Positions 20,594-31,370 of a stretch of 64,000 nucleotides of DNA are shown piece after piece. The DNA is from Ottelia alismoides (Eukaryota; Streptophyta; Magnoliopsida; Alismatales; Hydrocharitaceae): positions 310,001 through 374,000 of the forward strand of contig JAZKJV010009324.1 of the NCBI GenBank assembly GCA_037367405.1, read 5' to 3'. Under the pieces are notes generated by a model. It had not been told where the DNA came from. It did not search any database and worked only from the letters and a program-made list of their open reading frames with translations. Position numbers and translations under genes: made by a program. Position 1 is the first letter of the stretch, and each line of letters begins with the position of its first letter.

Positions 20594-21503
20594 TTGATGT
20601 GGGGGGAATCATTCATATATGATGAAGAAGAGGAAGCTGTTGGTCCAGCGCTGGCAGATCAGAGATGGGGAGGATGCGTGGAGAAGGGTCACCAAAAACT
20701 GAGAGGAGAGGAGTTTGAGTGCTACCAAGGGTGATGAGGAGAAGGGGACGGAAGCTGGGAACTTGTCTCACATCGCAAACAGGGACAACGATGTTTTAGA
20801 TGCGGGGTTTTTGGACATAGGGCGGCCTTGTACGCATCTCCACCTCGATGCCTCACGTGTGGGAAGGCGTGCCATAGAAGATCTTCGTGTTGCAAGGTCC
20901 TGGAATAGGAGTAGTATGATCCTTCCTTGCTGGTGACTAAAATTGGATACGATGCATCGAAGTCACAAGTAGCACACCCTTCTATTTCGGTCGCTTCAGT
21001 GGTTAGGGATCTCCGACTGTCCCAACACGAGATCGTATGCTTATGTGTTGTCACAAGGGAAAGTCTCTTGAGTTAGCCTCGATCCTTTCACAAGTGTAGC
21101 AATGCTTGGGCAACTCGTTCATTGGAGATGTGATACCGCTAGAAGATCTTTGCTGCTTGAGAGGTCTCTCTCCAGAGGAGGCTGGGGGGCTCTTGGGATC
21201 AGTATCATTTAGGGACATGGCATGGTGATTGCCATGGTTCACAGATGGAGAAGAGGCCACAATGTCAACCCAAGTTATCCGTATCTATGGAGTTCCTTTC
21301 CTTTCTCGAACCGAGGAAGTACTGAGTCCAACTCTGAGAGATTTGGGAGTGTTGAAGAAGGTTTTGGTAGATGGAAGATCCACAGGTTCTGATCCTAGGG
21401 CTTTTTCTGTGAGTTTGGAGTGCCCAAAGGACTAGGGATGAAAATGAATATGGATATATTCATATCCAATATACTATCATATTAGTTTTATACGTATTTT
21501 GAC

Positions 21504-22494
21504 ATTAAGATATTTACACCCATAACCCTGAGTAATTCCGTAATTACAATCATAACCCTGCGTAATCGTGAATTACACGAGAAACCCCGGATAGTCACTA
21601 CGTCTCACACCCATAACCCTCCGTCAGTTTTCCAATTAAATCAACCATATCATTGGGTTAATCTAACCCATGGTCTATCCAACAGCTATTAAAAAATTTC
21701 AAAAAAAAAAATAAAAAAAATAAAAAATCTCCCTTTCTTCTCAACGCTCGACGCCCTCCCTCCTGCCCATTCGCCTATGCCATCCCTCCTACCCTTCGTC
21801 CACCCTCCCGCCCCTCCGCCTCCGCCCTCCTGCCCCTCCACCTCCGCCGTCCCGGCCCTCTACCTCCGCCCTCCGCCCTCCTCCTCCAGGCGCCACCCCC
21901 GTCGACCGCCTCCCCCTCCCCTTCATCCTCCTCCAGCGTCCCTCCCCCCTTCTTCCTCCTCCAGCTCACCCCCTCCCCTTCTTCCTCCTCCATCTTGCCT
22001 CTCCCCTTCTTCCTCCTCTATCTCGTCCCACTTCGCTGACCCCTCCCATTCTTCCTCCTTCAGTTCGTCCCCTCCCCTTCTTCCTCCTCCATAATGGCGA
22101 GAGCGGGAGGCGGCCAGGACGAAGCATGAGGTGCAGGTCTGCACAGAGCAGCATGTAGTGGCGGTAGCCCGTGAGGTGGCCACCCCGACCTCCTCCTCCT
22201 CCTTTGGGTCCTCTGCCATCACCCTCCTCCCCGACGGTGATGGGTTCCTATGGAAGAGAAGGACGGAGAAGAGAAGGGAAGCGGCATCATTTGTAATTAC
22301 CTTGAATCTAAAGGGTAAAAATGGTCCACATTTGACGGACTCCGTCAAAGTTAACGGAAAAACGGATGGTGATTAACACATGGTCATGCCATGTAAGAGT
22401 TAAGCATTAGTTGGGGTCCCCGGTGTTGTTCGCGATTATGTAGGGTTATGATTGTAATTACGAAATTACTGAGGGTTATGTGTGTAAATGTCCC
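21504..22494. mobile_element. MULE-type element with long inverted ends, inside hAT-3
   Basis: Left end 'tttacacccataaccctgag..cgtaattacaatcataaccctgcgtaat' and right end (reverse complement 'tttacacacataaccctcag..cgtaattacaatcataaccctacataat') form inverted repeats of about 70-75 bp. Long inverted ends of this type are characteristic of Mutator-like elements. The duplication is unclear (tttgac on both sides). The interior holds a strongly strand-asymmetric pyrimidine block and no transposase. Confidence 0.75.
21730..22093. repeat. Pyrimidine-rich block with imperfect tandem units
   Basis: More than 90 percent C/T on the plus strand over about 360 bp. From 21,900 it is organised in imperfect units built on 'cccctccccttcttcctcctcc' (roughly 33-45 bp spacing). 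Long open frames on both strands in this block follow from composition only. Confidence 0.9.
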
Positions 22495-24029
22495 TTTGAC
22501 TTCCGTATTTGTATTCGTTTTAAAATGGATGCGGATATGGATACCACTTTGACATTCGCTAATATTCGCATTCGTATTCGTATATCCATTTTCGTACATA
22601 ATTATAGTAATATATTTATTTATAACTGTGCGTAACAACATTTTATGATTGTATTCATTATTGTTGATAATTTTTATGAAATGAATATATTCATTATATC
22701 TATTTTATATGTAAGCCATCCTAAACATGTGTAGCTTAGTTAATATTAAATATATCTGTTATTATTCCTAAATGATTCGTATTCCTTTTACATACATATT
22801 CGTTTTAAGGATATGGTAAACTGTTTTTCATATATGTCAATATTCGTATCTGCATTCGTATTTTAAAATGGATAAGGATATGATTATACCTATATTCGTA
22901 TTTGTATTCGATCGTTTTCATCCCTACCAGGGACGATCCATGTTGAGAGCGTGTGCTCCCTGCAAGTTAGGAAAGCATGTTTCAAAATTTTGGTACAACT
23001 GGTACAACCTCCACCGTCTCCGTCAATGTCATTCTTTGTAGCTGGAGGCTCATCAGAAAAGGATCCTAGCTCGGAGGAGGAGGAGGTCGCTTTACCGGAG
23101 CCATTATAAGTCAAGGATTCACTGGGGACTGAAATCTCAACAGATGGAGCTCTCGATTCAAAACCCCCAAATTGCGTGGAGATTGAAATTTTGAATTACA
23201 AATGAGGGCTAAGTTTAGAAGGTACCTGTAGGCAGCCGAGAATCCAGCAGGAAAGAATATTTCGCCCCCTTCTTTCTTGTTCAAGTTAAAGGTCTTCATC
23301 GAGGCGTTGCATCAAGGATGGATGTATGGGCAATGCACCTTTTTGATGAGAGAATCAAGTAGTCAGAACCTTAACTCTAGTTGGGTTAGGGTGTTTGTGG
23401 GCTGCTGTTTCTTGCTTTCAGGTCCGGGTACTCAGGCGTGGAAAAGAATCGAAGATGACCCGGTTACGAGGGACAAGATGGAAGAGTCCTCCCAGGTCGT
23501 GAACTCCGACCCGTTTGCCTTGATGGGAGACCCATTAGAGCTTGTTTTAAGCTTCGAAAAGGCCTTTCACCTTGCGGCGGAAACAAAGGACATGCTGCAA
23601 AGCATTTTGCTGGAGATGGTGTCGTTTGGCTTTACGAGGACTGGGAGAGCTTGTCGCAAGACACTCCTTCGACTTCGATAACCGGGTTGATGCAGTTGGA
23701 GGAAGAAACAAGAGCCCAACACCACGCTGCTGTAAGTCAATCTGTGACCGTGGAGAGGTTTGGTGCGTATGGGGGCTCGGACCAATCCGTATCTAACCTA
23801 GATGTCGCAGTCCCTTCCCTCGATGGTTTCCACCAGTGCAGTCACTGGCAGTTACTACACTCCCAGAGATGGCTTCATCCTCTTCGGGGGAAGATAGAGG
23901 AGCAGGTGGAAAACTAAAAAGATATCTGCCATGAAAGCGCACTGCAAAGGCAAAGGTTGTAAGGTATGCTCATTGGATAAATCGAAGGTAGCAGCTTCAA
24001 CGGGTGTGATTCCAGCCATGGGCGAAAAC

Positions 24030-24740
24030 ATGTTGCATAAATGAAGTTGCTAATTTGGAATGTAATTGGTCGGGTGACCCAGAGAAAAGAGTCTCAGTAG
24101 GGTCTCTTCTGAGGGACTGGAATTGTGATGTGCTGATGCTTCAGGAGACAAAAATATCATCTTGTCCGACTGTGATCTGGAAGTCGTTGGGAGCAGATAC
24201 TTGGGTGGATTATAAAACAGTTGATGCTACTGGCAGAACATGTGGAATGGTGATGAGCTGGAAAAGCTCGCTTTTCTCTTTTATTTCATAGTAGAAATGA
24301 AGATTTGTTTTGACGTTCAAACTGGAGAACCTTAGGTCAGGCACAAGAGTGGCGGTTTCGTGCATCTATGGTCATCAATTACCTTCCCATAGGACATAGC
24401 TGTAGGATGAGTTGCGGCAAGCGAGGAGCTCGTATCAGAATATGTCTTGGCTTGTGGGAGGGGGCTTTAATGTCACCCTTGTTGTCTTCATACCACCCTA
24501 GGTTTCGAGGTGGCCAGGATCTGGGTTCGGTGGATTTCGCATAGCTGATTGCTGATCTGGTCCTGGAGGTGATGGACGCTGCGGATACAAAGTTCACTAG
24601 GAGAAGTTTCGGCTCGCGCTCTGCCTAGACCGATTCCTGGCGTCACTGGAGTTACAAACGGATTTTCCTCTCTGCACAACCTCGACAAGGACTCACTCAA
24701 GATCGGACCACATCCCCATCGTGTGGGACTCTGGGGAGGA
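24030..24740 (+). pseudogene. LINE-3 ORF2: endonuclease domain
   Basis: Starts ATGAAGTTGCTAATTTGGAATGT (MKLLIWNV), the usual start of plant L1 ORF2, then shifts frame to GDPEKRVSVGSLLRDWNCDVLMLQETKIS with the catalytic Glu in LQETK. VSCIYGHQLP and WLVGGGFNVTL (~24358-24480) correspond to the (S)CIYGP and GGDFN motifs, and SRSDHIPIVWD (~24700) to the SDH catalytic box. Many stops. Confidence 0.82.
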
Positions 24741-25224
24741 TACGGTCCCCATGTTTTTTTTAAGTTTGAATGGGCATGGGTCCAGGAAAAAAACCCTTTA
24801 GAGAGTTAGTGTCAAGAGGCTGGGCCAGTTTAGAATGTACAGGAACCGTGGTTGCACACATAACCCAGAAGCTGACTTCCCTTCGTACCAGGCTTTGTCA
24901 GTTCAAGAGGGAAGTTAGAGAGGAAAGGACAACACAACGTACCACAGCTGAACAAGAGGTACATAGACTTGATGAGTATGAAGATGAGAGAGATCTTACA
25001 TCAGAGGAACTCAGAGAAAGATTGGCATCACAAGGTATCATCGCTTTCGAAGATAGAAAAGGGTAGCGGAGTGGAGGCAGCGATCATACCACTCTTAGCT
25101 CAAAGAGTTGGATGCTAACACAACATATTTCCAAAGATTGGCTAGTGGAAGACGCAAACACAATTTCATAAAAGCTATTGAAGTGAACGACAAAAGATCG
25201 GAAGGGATCGGGAGTTGGAAACAA
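24741..25224 (+). pseudogene. LINE-3 ORF2: linker between endonuclease and RT
   Basis: Frames such as LTSLRTRLCQFKREVREERTT..QEVHRLDEYEDERDLTSEELRERL (about 24850-25030) and YFQRLASGRRKHNFIKAI (25126-25180) match the coiled-coil-like spacer of plant L1 ORF2 (LR.L..L..F...ANTRFFH..AS.RR..N.I). It is interrupted by stops and by an L1-tail insertion at 25236. Confidence 0.7.
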
Positions 25225-25235
25225 CAATTGCGGAT

Positions 25236-25591
25236 GTCTGGCAGGGGACCGGTCTGTCCTTGTGTTGCGTTGAAGATCTCGAGGCATTCTGCGGCTCGCT
25301 GGTGGCGAATAGGAGCAGATCTAGGAGGGAGATGATTTATCCTATGGCCATCCTGTGGGCTGTTTGGCTGGGTAGGAATGCTTTACTATTTTTGGGGCAA
25401 CACTTTTATAAGGAAAACTGTGGGGATTCATGCCACGAGATTAGTGGAGGAGTGGGTTTTGTAATTGGTCTTTCCATTTGTCGTCACTGTTGTATTTTCC
25501 TCTAACTCTTTTGTTTTCATTTATTAAATAAAAGATGGGGCGAACACCGTCGAGTGTCTCCCCCTATTTCAGGCTTTCAAAAAAAAAAGAG
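25236..25591 (+). mobile_element. L1-type LINE tail (about 356 bp) inserted in LINE-3
   Basis: Encodes the last part of an L1 ORF2 (PMAILWAVWLGRNALLF..QHFYKEN) and ends in a poly(A) run. The 11-bp duplication CAATTGCGGAT is at 25225-25235 and 25592-25602. A homologous tail lies at 46320-46690 on the minus strand. Confidence 0.9.
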
Positions 25592-25679
25592 CAATTGCGG
25601 ATCATTTCTTGATTTCTCTAGAAGATCAGAGTGCAGACAATGGAGGTGGGCATGACTGGGTGCAAGCCATCTTTCTAGG

Positions 25680-27030
25680 GAATACACTGACAGTTTGGTC
25701 TTGAGCTTAACAGAGGAAGAAGTAAAAGCAGGAGTCTGGAGTCTGAATGCGGAGGGTGCACCTGGACATGATAGTTTTCCCGTGTTCTTCTATAAAGAAT
25801 TTTGGTCTGTGGTGGGGAATGACGTGATGGAGGTTGTGATGGAGTTCGCCGTTGGTAATGCGGGTTTGGAAAGGATTAACAAAGCCTTCATTTTCTTGTT
25901 ACCCAAAAAGGAGGCGGATATGAATATAGGAGATTATTGCCCGATTGCTCTATCCAACGCCCTCTATTTGATTATTGCCAAGGTGTTGGCAACCCGACTG
26001 AACATAGTCTTCGATTACATTGTTTCACCATTGCAATCAGCTTTTATTTATGGTAGACATATTGGTGACAACCTAGATATGTCCACGAAAATCATTGGAG
26101 ACTGGAGAAGGCATGGGACCAAGGGGTTGATGTGGAAAGTGGACTTCTCTAAGGTGCGTGACACACATGATTGGCGTTTTCTCTGGTCAGCGCTTGCAAA
26201 GAGGGGTTTCCCAGATATCTGGATAACCTAGATGGAACGATGTATCACCATTGCTTCATACTCAGTGCTTGTCAATGGTCGTCCGGAAGGAGGTTTCTTC
26301 CAACCTCAAAGGGGGGTGCGACAAGGCTGCCCCATTGCGTCTATGCTCTTTATTATTGCAACATATGTTCTACCGTATATGGTAGAACAAGTTCTTCAGC
26401 AGGGGATCACAAAAGGGTTCTACATAGATTCCATACATATTCCACTCCTCTAATACGTTGATGATACTATCTTTTTCATTGAGGGATGCAGAGAGGAAGC
26501 TAAGGGGATGACTACAACGCTCGAGATATTTGGTGAGCTTTCCGAACTTGTGCTCAATCACGATAAGTGCACGGTTATTCCTTTGGAATGAATGAATCGG
26601 AGGTCCAGGAATGCAATTTGGAATTCGGGACGGCAATGGGTTCTTTAACTATTCAATATCTAGGTTTGCCTTTAACTAGCAATATGCTAATGATGGCCGA
26701 TTGGCTACCCTTGATTGAGAAGATGGAGAGAAAGTTAGTGGGTTGGAAGGCATTGATGTTGTCCCGTGGAGGACATCTGGTCCTTTTGAAGGCGGTTCTC
26801 TCAACTATTCCAGTTTTCGTCCTATTAGCAAGACTTCTTCCGATAGGTATTCGTCGGCGGTTGAGTCAATCATGAAGAGATTCTTTTGGGGAAAGTCATG
26901 GCGGGAGGGCTCAGGCATCCACCTCGTGGACTGGGATATAGTTACTCAAGGCAAATCTTCAGGCAGTCTTGGGGTCCACCGGCCTGAATCAATGAACGAT
27001 GCCCTCCTAAAACGGATGAGTAGGTTGTAG
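25680..27030 (+). pseudogene. LINE-3 ORF2: reverse transcriptase
   Basis: SLTEEEVKAGVWSLNAEGAPGHD, FIFLLPKKEADMNIGDYCPIAL, LQSAFIYGRHIGDN, LMWKVDFSKVRDTHDW, then after a stop SVLVNGRPEGGFFQPQRGVRQGCP and, after another stop, YVDD (26454-26465), so the catalytic box is preserved. Frameshift near 26,570, then LTIQYLGLPLTSNM..LMLSRGGHLVLLKAVLSTIPVF and FFWGKSWREGSGIHLVDWD. It ends near 27,030 beside a 33-bp duplication. Stops at 26229, 26451 and 26589 and at least two frameshifts inactivate it. Confidence 0.92.
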
Positions 27031-27043
27031 GGAAGAGATGAAA

Positions 27044-27109
27044 GCCTTAGTTGCAGACTTATCTGTGGTATTTATAGCCTTAGTTGCAGACTTATCTGTA
27101 GTATTTATA
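27044..27109. repeat. 33-bp tandem duplication in LINE-3
   Basis: Two adjacent copies of a 33-bp unit starting GCCTTAGTTGCAGACTTATC, at 27044-27076 and 27077-27109, differing at one position (tgtggt / tgtagt). Confidence 0.95.
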
Positions 27110-27169
27110 GCGTCCCAACTAGTGGAAGTATTTGGATGAATCATCCCATGTTCCCTACGGCATTCTAGA

Positions 27170-27960
27170 AGGGAATATTGTCAGTAATGCCACGTTTTAC
27201 AGATCTTTTAGATCAGTCCTTGGTAATGGGGGCTCCTTTGCCTTTTAGACAGATGATTGGACATGATCAGGAATGCTTGCTAATCGCTTCCCTCAGATTT
27301 TTGCACCTGCAACGGATCACGGGGCACGTGTTGTGGACTGCTGGGTCGAGAGGGGCTGGATGCCGTCGTTTCTGACATGATTTAGTGATCAACGTGTGGA
27401 AGATTTCATGTTGCTTTTAGAAAGCCTTAATAGGGTAGAGGGCCCGACGGAGGGGCGAGACCATTGGGTTTGGAAGGTCGGTACCTTCTCTGTAAAGAGA
27501 GCCTATAAAACTGTAGTCAGATCTCCTGTGGTGGAAGGGAATCTGAACCGTGATTGCAATCTCATTTGGAGCATGAAACTCCCGAGCAGAATAGGAGTTT
27601 TTATGTGGTTATTCAGAAGAAAGCGAATACTTACAAGAGATCGATGCGCGGTATTTTTCGAAGGTGTCTAAGACGTGTGTCCACTCTGCAACAGGAGAGT
27701 GAGACCCTGGAGCACCTGTTCTTCCACTACACGAGGACATCAAGATTGTGGATGGAGCTTCATATTTCCTGTTAAACTCTTCAAGCTTGGAGGGCTTTTG
27801 GGACCGCCTTTTTGCAGCGAAGACTAAACCAAAGAAAGAGCATCTCCTCCCTGTAACGGCTGTTTGGGCATTGTAGCACACCGGGAATAGTTCTATTTTT
27901 AGTTCACAACGTTTCTATATTGAAAATGTAACCTCTCTTTTCAATACTCTCCTTGAGTTT
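27170..27960 (+). pseudogene. LINE-3 ORF2: C-terminal zf-RVT region
   Basis: DHWVWKVGTFSVKRAYKTV, WSMKLPSRIGVFMWLFRRKRILTRDRC and, in another frame, a Cys-rich VCPLCNRRV..HLFFHY region. This is the zinc-binding end of plant L1 ORF2. The tail continues to 28,051 with 'tttattaatatatttggggcgg', a phrase shared with the other L1 3' ends in this window. Confidence 0.85.
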
Positions 27961-28051
27961 TGGCTTCTGTAAGTATCTTCCTACTTCTCTTTATTAATAT
28001 ATTTGGGGCGGACACCATTGCATGTTTCTCCGCTTTTTTTGGCCTCAAAAA

Positions 28052-28065
28052 AACTAATATTTATT
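28052..28065. repeat. Right target copy of LINE-3
   Basis: aactaatatttatt directly after the A-run. Compare aactaatacttatt at 15993. Confidence 0.8.
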
Positions 28066-28639
28066 GTCACACCAAATATTCATCAAAATATGGTAGCTAA
28101 GCTGAGAATTAGTAGCAGGTCCATAATCAAGAAATACTATAGCGGACGACTACGAATTATCTGATCTCATTGTTACAATAGCGACTAACATGTATAAATG
28201 AACTTACAATCAATACTTAGATCTGAACAAATATGACCGCGGACGAATAACGTGTATAAATCTAAAGCAGAATGAATCAAATATCTTACTTTGTGGTAAT
28301 GTTACTGTGTTTAAATTTAGGAAACGTCAGTGATGTTTTGTTTTCATGATTTTACCTCTTCTTGTGAACAACTCTTTTTCTTCCCTACCTCTTCGTGTGG
28401 AATTCCCTAAAATAACATAAAAATATGTTTCTACTCACAATTGTCTTCTAAAGTAATATAACTTTTCAAGTACGTATATCATGTTATTAATATTTTTAGA
28501 TATAATATTTTTGCACATATATAATTTAATAAATCTTAATGTTTACTTTAATTTGAGGTTTGGCTCAAGAATCCCTCAATGGACCTTGATTTAATTAGTT
28601 TTAAGTAAATTGCATTTATAACATAAATTTTGTAGAGCC
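28066..28639. other. A/T-rich intron sequence, nothing recognised
   Basis: No frames over 60 codons, no repeats with the rest of the window that I could see. Confidence 0.4.
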
Positions 28640-28815
28640 CAAAAGCACCACCCCACGTGAGGTCCTCCTGATTCCTACCCCGAAGACATAGGAATTAAAA
28701 AATCGAAAAACAAAAAATTTTCACCGCCAGACTCGAACTCGCATCGGCGTAATAAATATTTCCTTGAATACACCACCACGTCACCATCTCAGGACAACGC
28801 CAAGATGATTACTTA
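28640..28815 (-). repeat. Possible second SINE family (tRNA-like promoter)
   Basis: On the minus strand a B-box-like GAGTTCGAGTC (complement of 28730-28740) lies about 45 bases after an A-box-like GATGGTGACGTGG (complement of 28779-28791). It is followed by 'tggcggtgaaaattttttg' and a G-rich segment. Spacing and order fit a tRNA-derived SINE. No second copy or target duplication was seen. Confidence 0.35.
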
Positions 28816-28917
28816 AGAAATATATGGTATATCTAGGAACGGAATAAAAAAAGCACCGCAAGGTCAAAATCAAAGTTTTCAGCGAGAAAATTAATACGGT
28901 CGTTGATCTGACAACCT

Positions 28918-29532
28918 TTAAGATATAGTAGTAGATTCATTGGATTGGGCATCTACAACATCTCCAATTGGAACTTGGGCGTGCAAGATACTTTTGAAAG
29001 GATCCTTTTTTATAGCCTTCTCCCAAGGGACCTTAATGAAGTGGGTATGCTTGCTATTTTTCCAAATAAGTTGGGAAGTCACAATCAATTTCCAGAAAAA
29101 GTCTGGCTGGATACATGCCTTCCAAAAAGGTAATATTTTCAATACGAGAACATCGCATGACTTCACAGTAATACTACTGGGGTTTTTGAAAGGTAGCGAC
29201 AATGCCCTATTCTCTCAGAATTTCTCCATAAATCGCAATGGTGGGGTTTGTGGTCACAACAATAACTCTCTTGGGGAGAACAATGGTAGCAACAACTCTC
29301 ATGGGCTGGGTGATGGCAATACTTGAGAAGGATGAGGGTGTGAGGAGTTGCTAGTGGTGGGGCTATTAGGTTGGTGGATAGGGGCAGTGGCGGAGGGGTG
29401 ACTGGAGCTAGGGGTGGGATCAAAGACAAAACTCGTGACGGGGTTGGAAATAGTAGGTTTGATGGTGGAGTTGGTGGTGCTGGGGACGGAAACGACTGAA
29501 GTATCTGTTGGATATGCGAGCTCACGACGAGC
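28918..29532 (-). CDS. Unrecognised minus-strand ORF pair, Ser/Pro-rich then hydrophobic
   Basis: The upstream frame (29532-29299) is a 78-residue Ser/Thr/Pro-rich stretch beginning MARRELAYPTDTSVVS. After a frame break the second frame (29202-28918) reads LPFKNPSSITVKSCDV, KACIQPDFFWKLIVTSQLIWK and HTHFIKVPWEKAIKKDPFKSIL. I do not recognise it. A retrotransposon gag/ORF1 origin or a captured host fragment are both possible. The left end abuts A/T-rich sequence and the right end abuts the copia-like LTR start at about 29,547. Confidence 0.3.
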
Positions 29533-29546
29533 CATTAAGCAATAAA

Positions 29547-31370
29547 TGTTATTGCAAATATCATTCCCTGATCTGAAATGAAGAATAACTAATTTGCATA
29601 ATAGATCCTTTAGTACAATTAGGATTATGTACAATGACCATCTTAATGATCATACAACTGTTGATTCAATTATTGAATCATAGAGGCCTGTGCTGGGATG
29701 AGTATCTAAAGAGTTAGATTGAGGACTCATCAAGCACCGTCAAATGATTGTTAAGAGATGATCTCCAGCCTGAGTAGGAGATGGCAATCCTTTCTCATTT
29801 GGGTGATATCTAATCGACCTCTTGATAGAGGTCCTCTGCATAGGAATTGAGATTCGGAGGTGTTAGATAAGTTAGGTCAAAGAGTTGACTTAACGAGATT
29901 GAGATAACCAAAGACCTATGTCGTATGCTGTCACGATATAGACACGCATCCTCTGACCGGAGACAGATGTGTTACTATATGTTTGAGTATTTGGCAGATC
30001 AATAGGTTGATGACATAACCAAGGTCTATATACCGGTGCGCTGGTGTGCATGCAAGGGCATATGAGTAATACGATCTCTCAAAGGGATCATATAGGTTCA
30101 TTGCTGAACCGGAAGACATGAGCTCACTCATGAGATATTGGGAAGAATCAAATTCCACGCATGGTTTTCTCGCTTTGGATTCTTGACTGAATTTGTAATG
30201 TTTGATATATGCTTTTGGAAAGTATATGATCAACACCTAGGTATGATATATGCTTTTGGAAAGTATATGATTGATACCGACTACCAATGATCGAATGAGA
30301 ACCTTAATGATAAAACCCTGAAGGAGACAGTCTAAAAGAGATCTAAAACTCGGGTTTGTTCTGGGTTTTCCAGTATGCTGGATGTACATGTATTAGGAAT
30401 ACCTGAGGGTGATGTGATCATAAACGATTGTATAACCATGACGCTTCCATTCCGAGGGAGTGATGAAACATGTCTGGATTTTAGTGACTCATCTCATAGA
30501 GAAGTAATCTGATCTTAGTCCAATTGTTGCACATTGATCTGAATGTGATTCAGATGCAATGAGAAGATTAAATCTACGGCCTTGATTTAATCAAGCATCT
30601 ATGGGAGGTCCGCAAGATTTGGATTTGAGATTTGATCTCAATATCCAAGTCACTATACGTGGAACAATACAATCGCCCTGTCCTTATCTCCAAGTATCCA
30701 TGAAGAAAGCGCATTATCATTGAAAGAGTTCATGGATAATTTCATTGTTGATATATGTAACCGAGCATTGAGAAAATGGATAACTAAATGTGATTTAATT
30801 ATCATGAATAATATGAATTTGATTCATATTATAAGGAGAGTTATCTGAGATAATTAAATGTGATTTAATTATCAAAGACATGAATAATGTAAATGTGATT
30901 CATATTATTTGGGCTCATAAGAATAGAGATCCAAGATGATTAAATGTGATTTAATTATCACAGATATGAATAATATGGATAACTCTATTATGGCCGTCCA
31001 TCCTGGAGCCTTAGAGAGAGTTGCCATCGCCGCAGCATCATCGTCTTGCTGCCGGAGTATTTGCTCGTGGATCTCCGTCTCCTTCGGCGCGCCTTGCTTG
31101 TGAACAAGGCGTCGGATCTCGTATGACGAGATCAGGAAATTCGCCGCTTGGATCATTAACATGGATTGCGAGAAGGACGCGTCTCATCAACGCGCTCGCA
31201 AGCGTCTCCTCCGTCGGATCGGACTTCAGATAAAAGGTCTCTTAGTTTAGAGACTCGATCACAACCACGCTTCAAGAGGTAACCTTAATACCTATTGTGG
31301 TTTAGATGAAACGATCCGAGAAATGTTCTTGGATCATGTGGTTTCATCACATTAAAATTTCAAATTCCGC
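29547..31370 (+). repeat. 5' LTR of the non-autonomous element (about 1.8 kb)
   Basis: Aligns in pieces with the right LTR, including the end region 'agatcggacttcagataaaaggtctcttagtttagagac' that corresponds to 37,465-37,510. It ends near 'ttccgctgcatcga', a phrase common at plant copia LTR ends. It contains the palindromic repeat cluster at 30779-30959. Confidence 0.65.
30779..30959. repeat. Cluster of three near-identical 25-bp palindromes
   Basis: At 30849-30873, 11-base arms GATAATTAAAT / ATTTAATTATC surround GTG perfectly. Copies at 30779-30803 and 30935-30959 have one change each. A second palindrome, AATATGAAT / ATTCATATT around TTG, is at 30810-30830, and similar halves follow the other copies. 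The right LTR has many related 'atgaatatgattcat' elements. Confidence 0.92.

Larger units (their letters stand above)
21433..22926. mobile_element. hAT-3: non-autonomous hAT-like element (1,494 bp)
   Basis: Terminal inverted repeats TAGGGATGAAAATG (left) and TAGGGATGAAAACG (right, reverse complement). Flanking 8-mers caaaggac / ccagggac agree at 6 of 8. The interior is A/T-rich with many 'attcgtatt', 'ggatatggat' repeats. A MULE-type element is inserted inside. No transposase. It interrupts LINE-3 ORF1, whose frame resumes on the far side. Confidence 0.82.
20620..23930 (+). pseudogene. LINE-3 ORF1 (gag-like, zinc knuckle), interrupted
   Basis: Pieces in several frames. The RNA-binding zinc knuckle CFRCGVFGHRAAL, then CLTCGKACHRRSSCC, is encoded at about 20785-20900, as in plant L1 ORF1 proteins. 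After frame breaks, IYGVPFLSRTEEVL..LRDLGVLKKVLVDG..SLECPKD (21260-21432) runs into the hAT-3 insertion and resumes at 22935 with RSMLRACSLQVRKACFKILV, showing that the insertion split the coding region. Later pieces (23277-23917) are too decayed to assign. ORF1 normally coats LINE RNA. Confidence 0.7.
20587..28051 (+). mobile_element. LINE-3: near full-length L1-type LINE with nested insertions
   Basis: Contains ORF1 with a zinc knuckle, an APE-type endonuclease, reverse transcriptase and zf-RVT, then 'ggcctcaaaaaaa' and a target copy aactaatatttatt. The matching left copy lies at 15993/20573. Insertions within it: hAT-3 (21433-22926, itself holding a MULE) and an L1 tail (25236-25591). It is more degraded than LINE-2, with numerous stops and frameshifts. 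It is older than LINE-2, which sits in its left target site. Confidence 0.85.

Noticed and set aside
21775..22348. Frames of 62-141 codons on both strands
   Set aside because: Poly-Pro/Ser versus poly-Glu/Gly frames of a pyrimidine/purine tract; no biological protein is supported.
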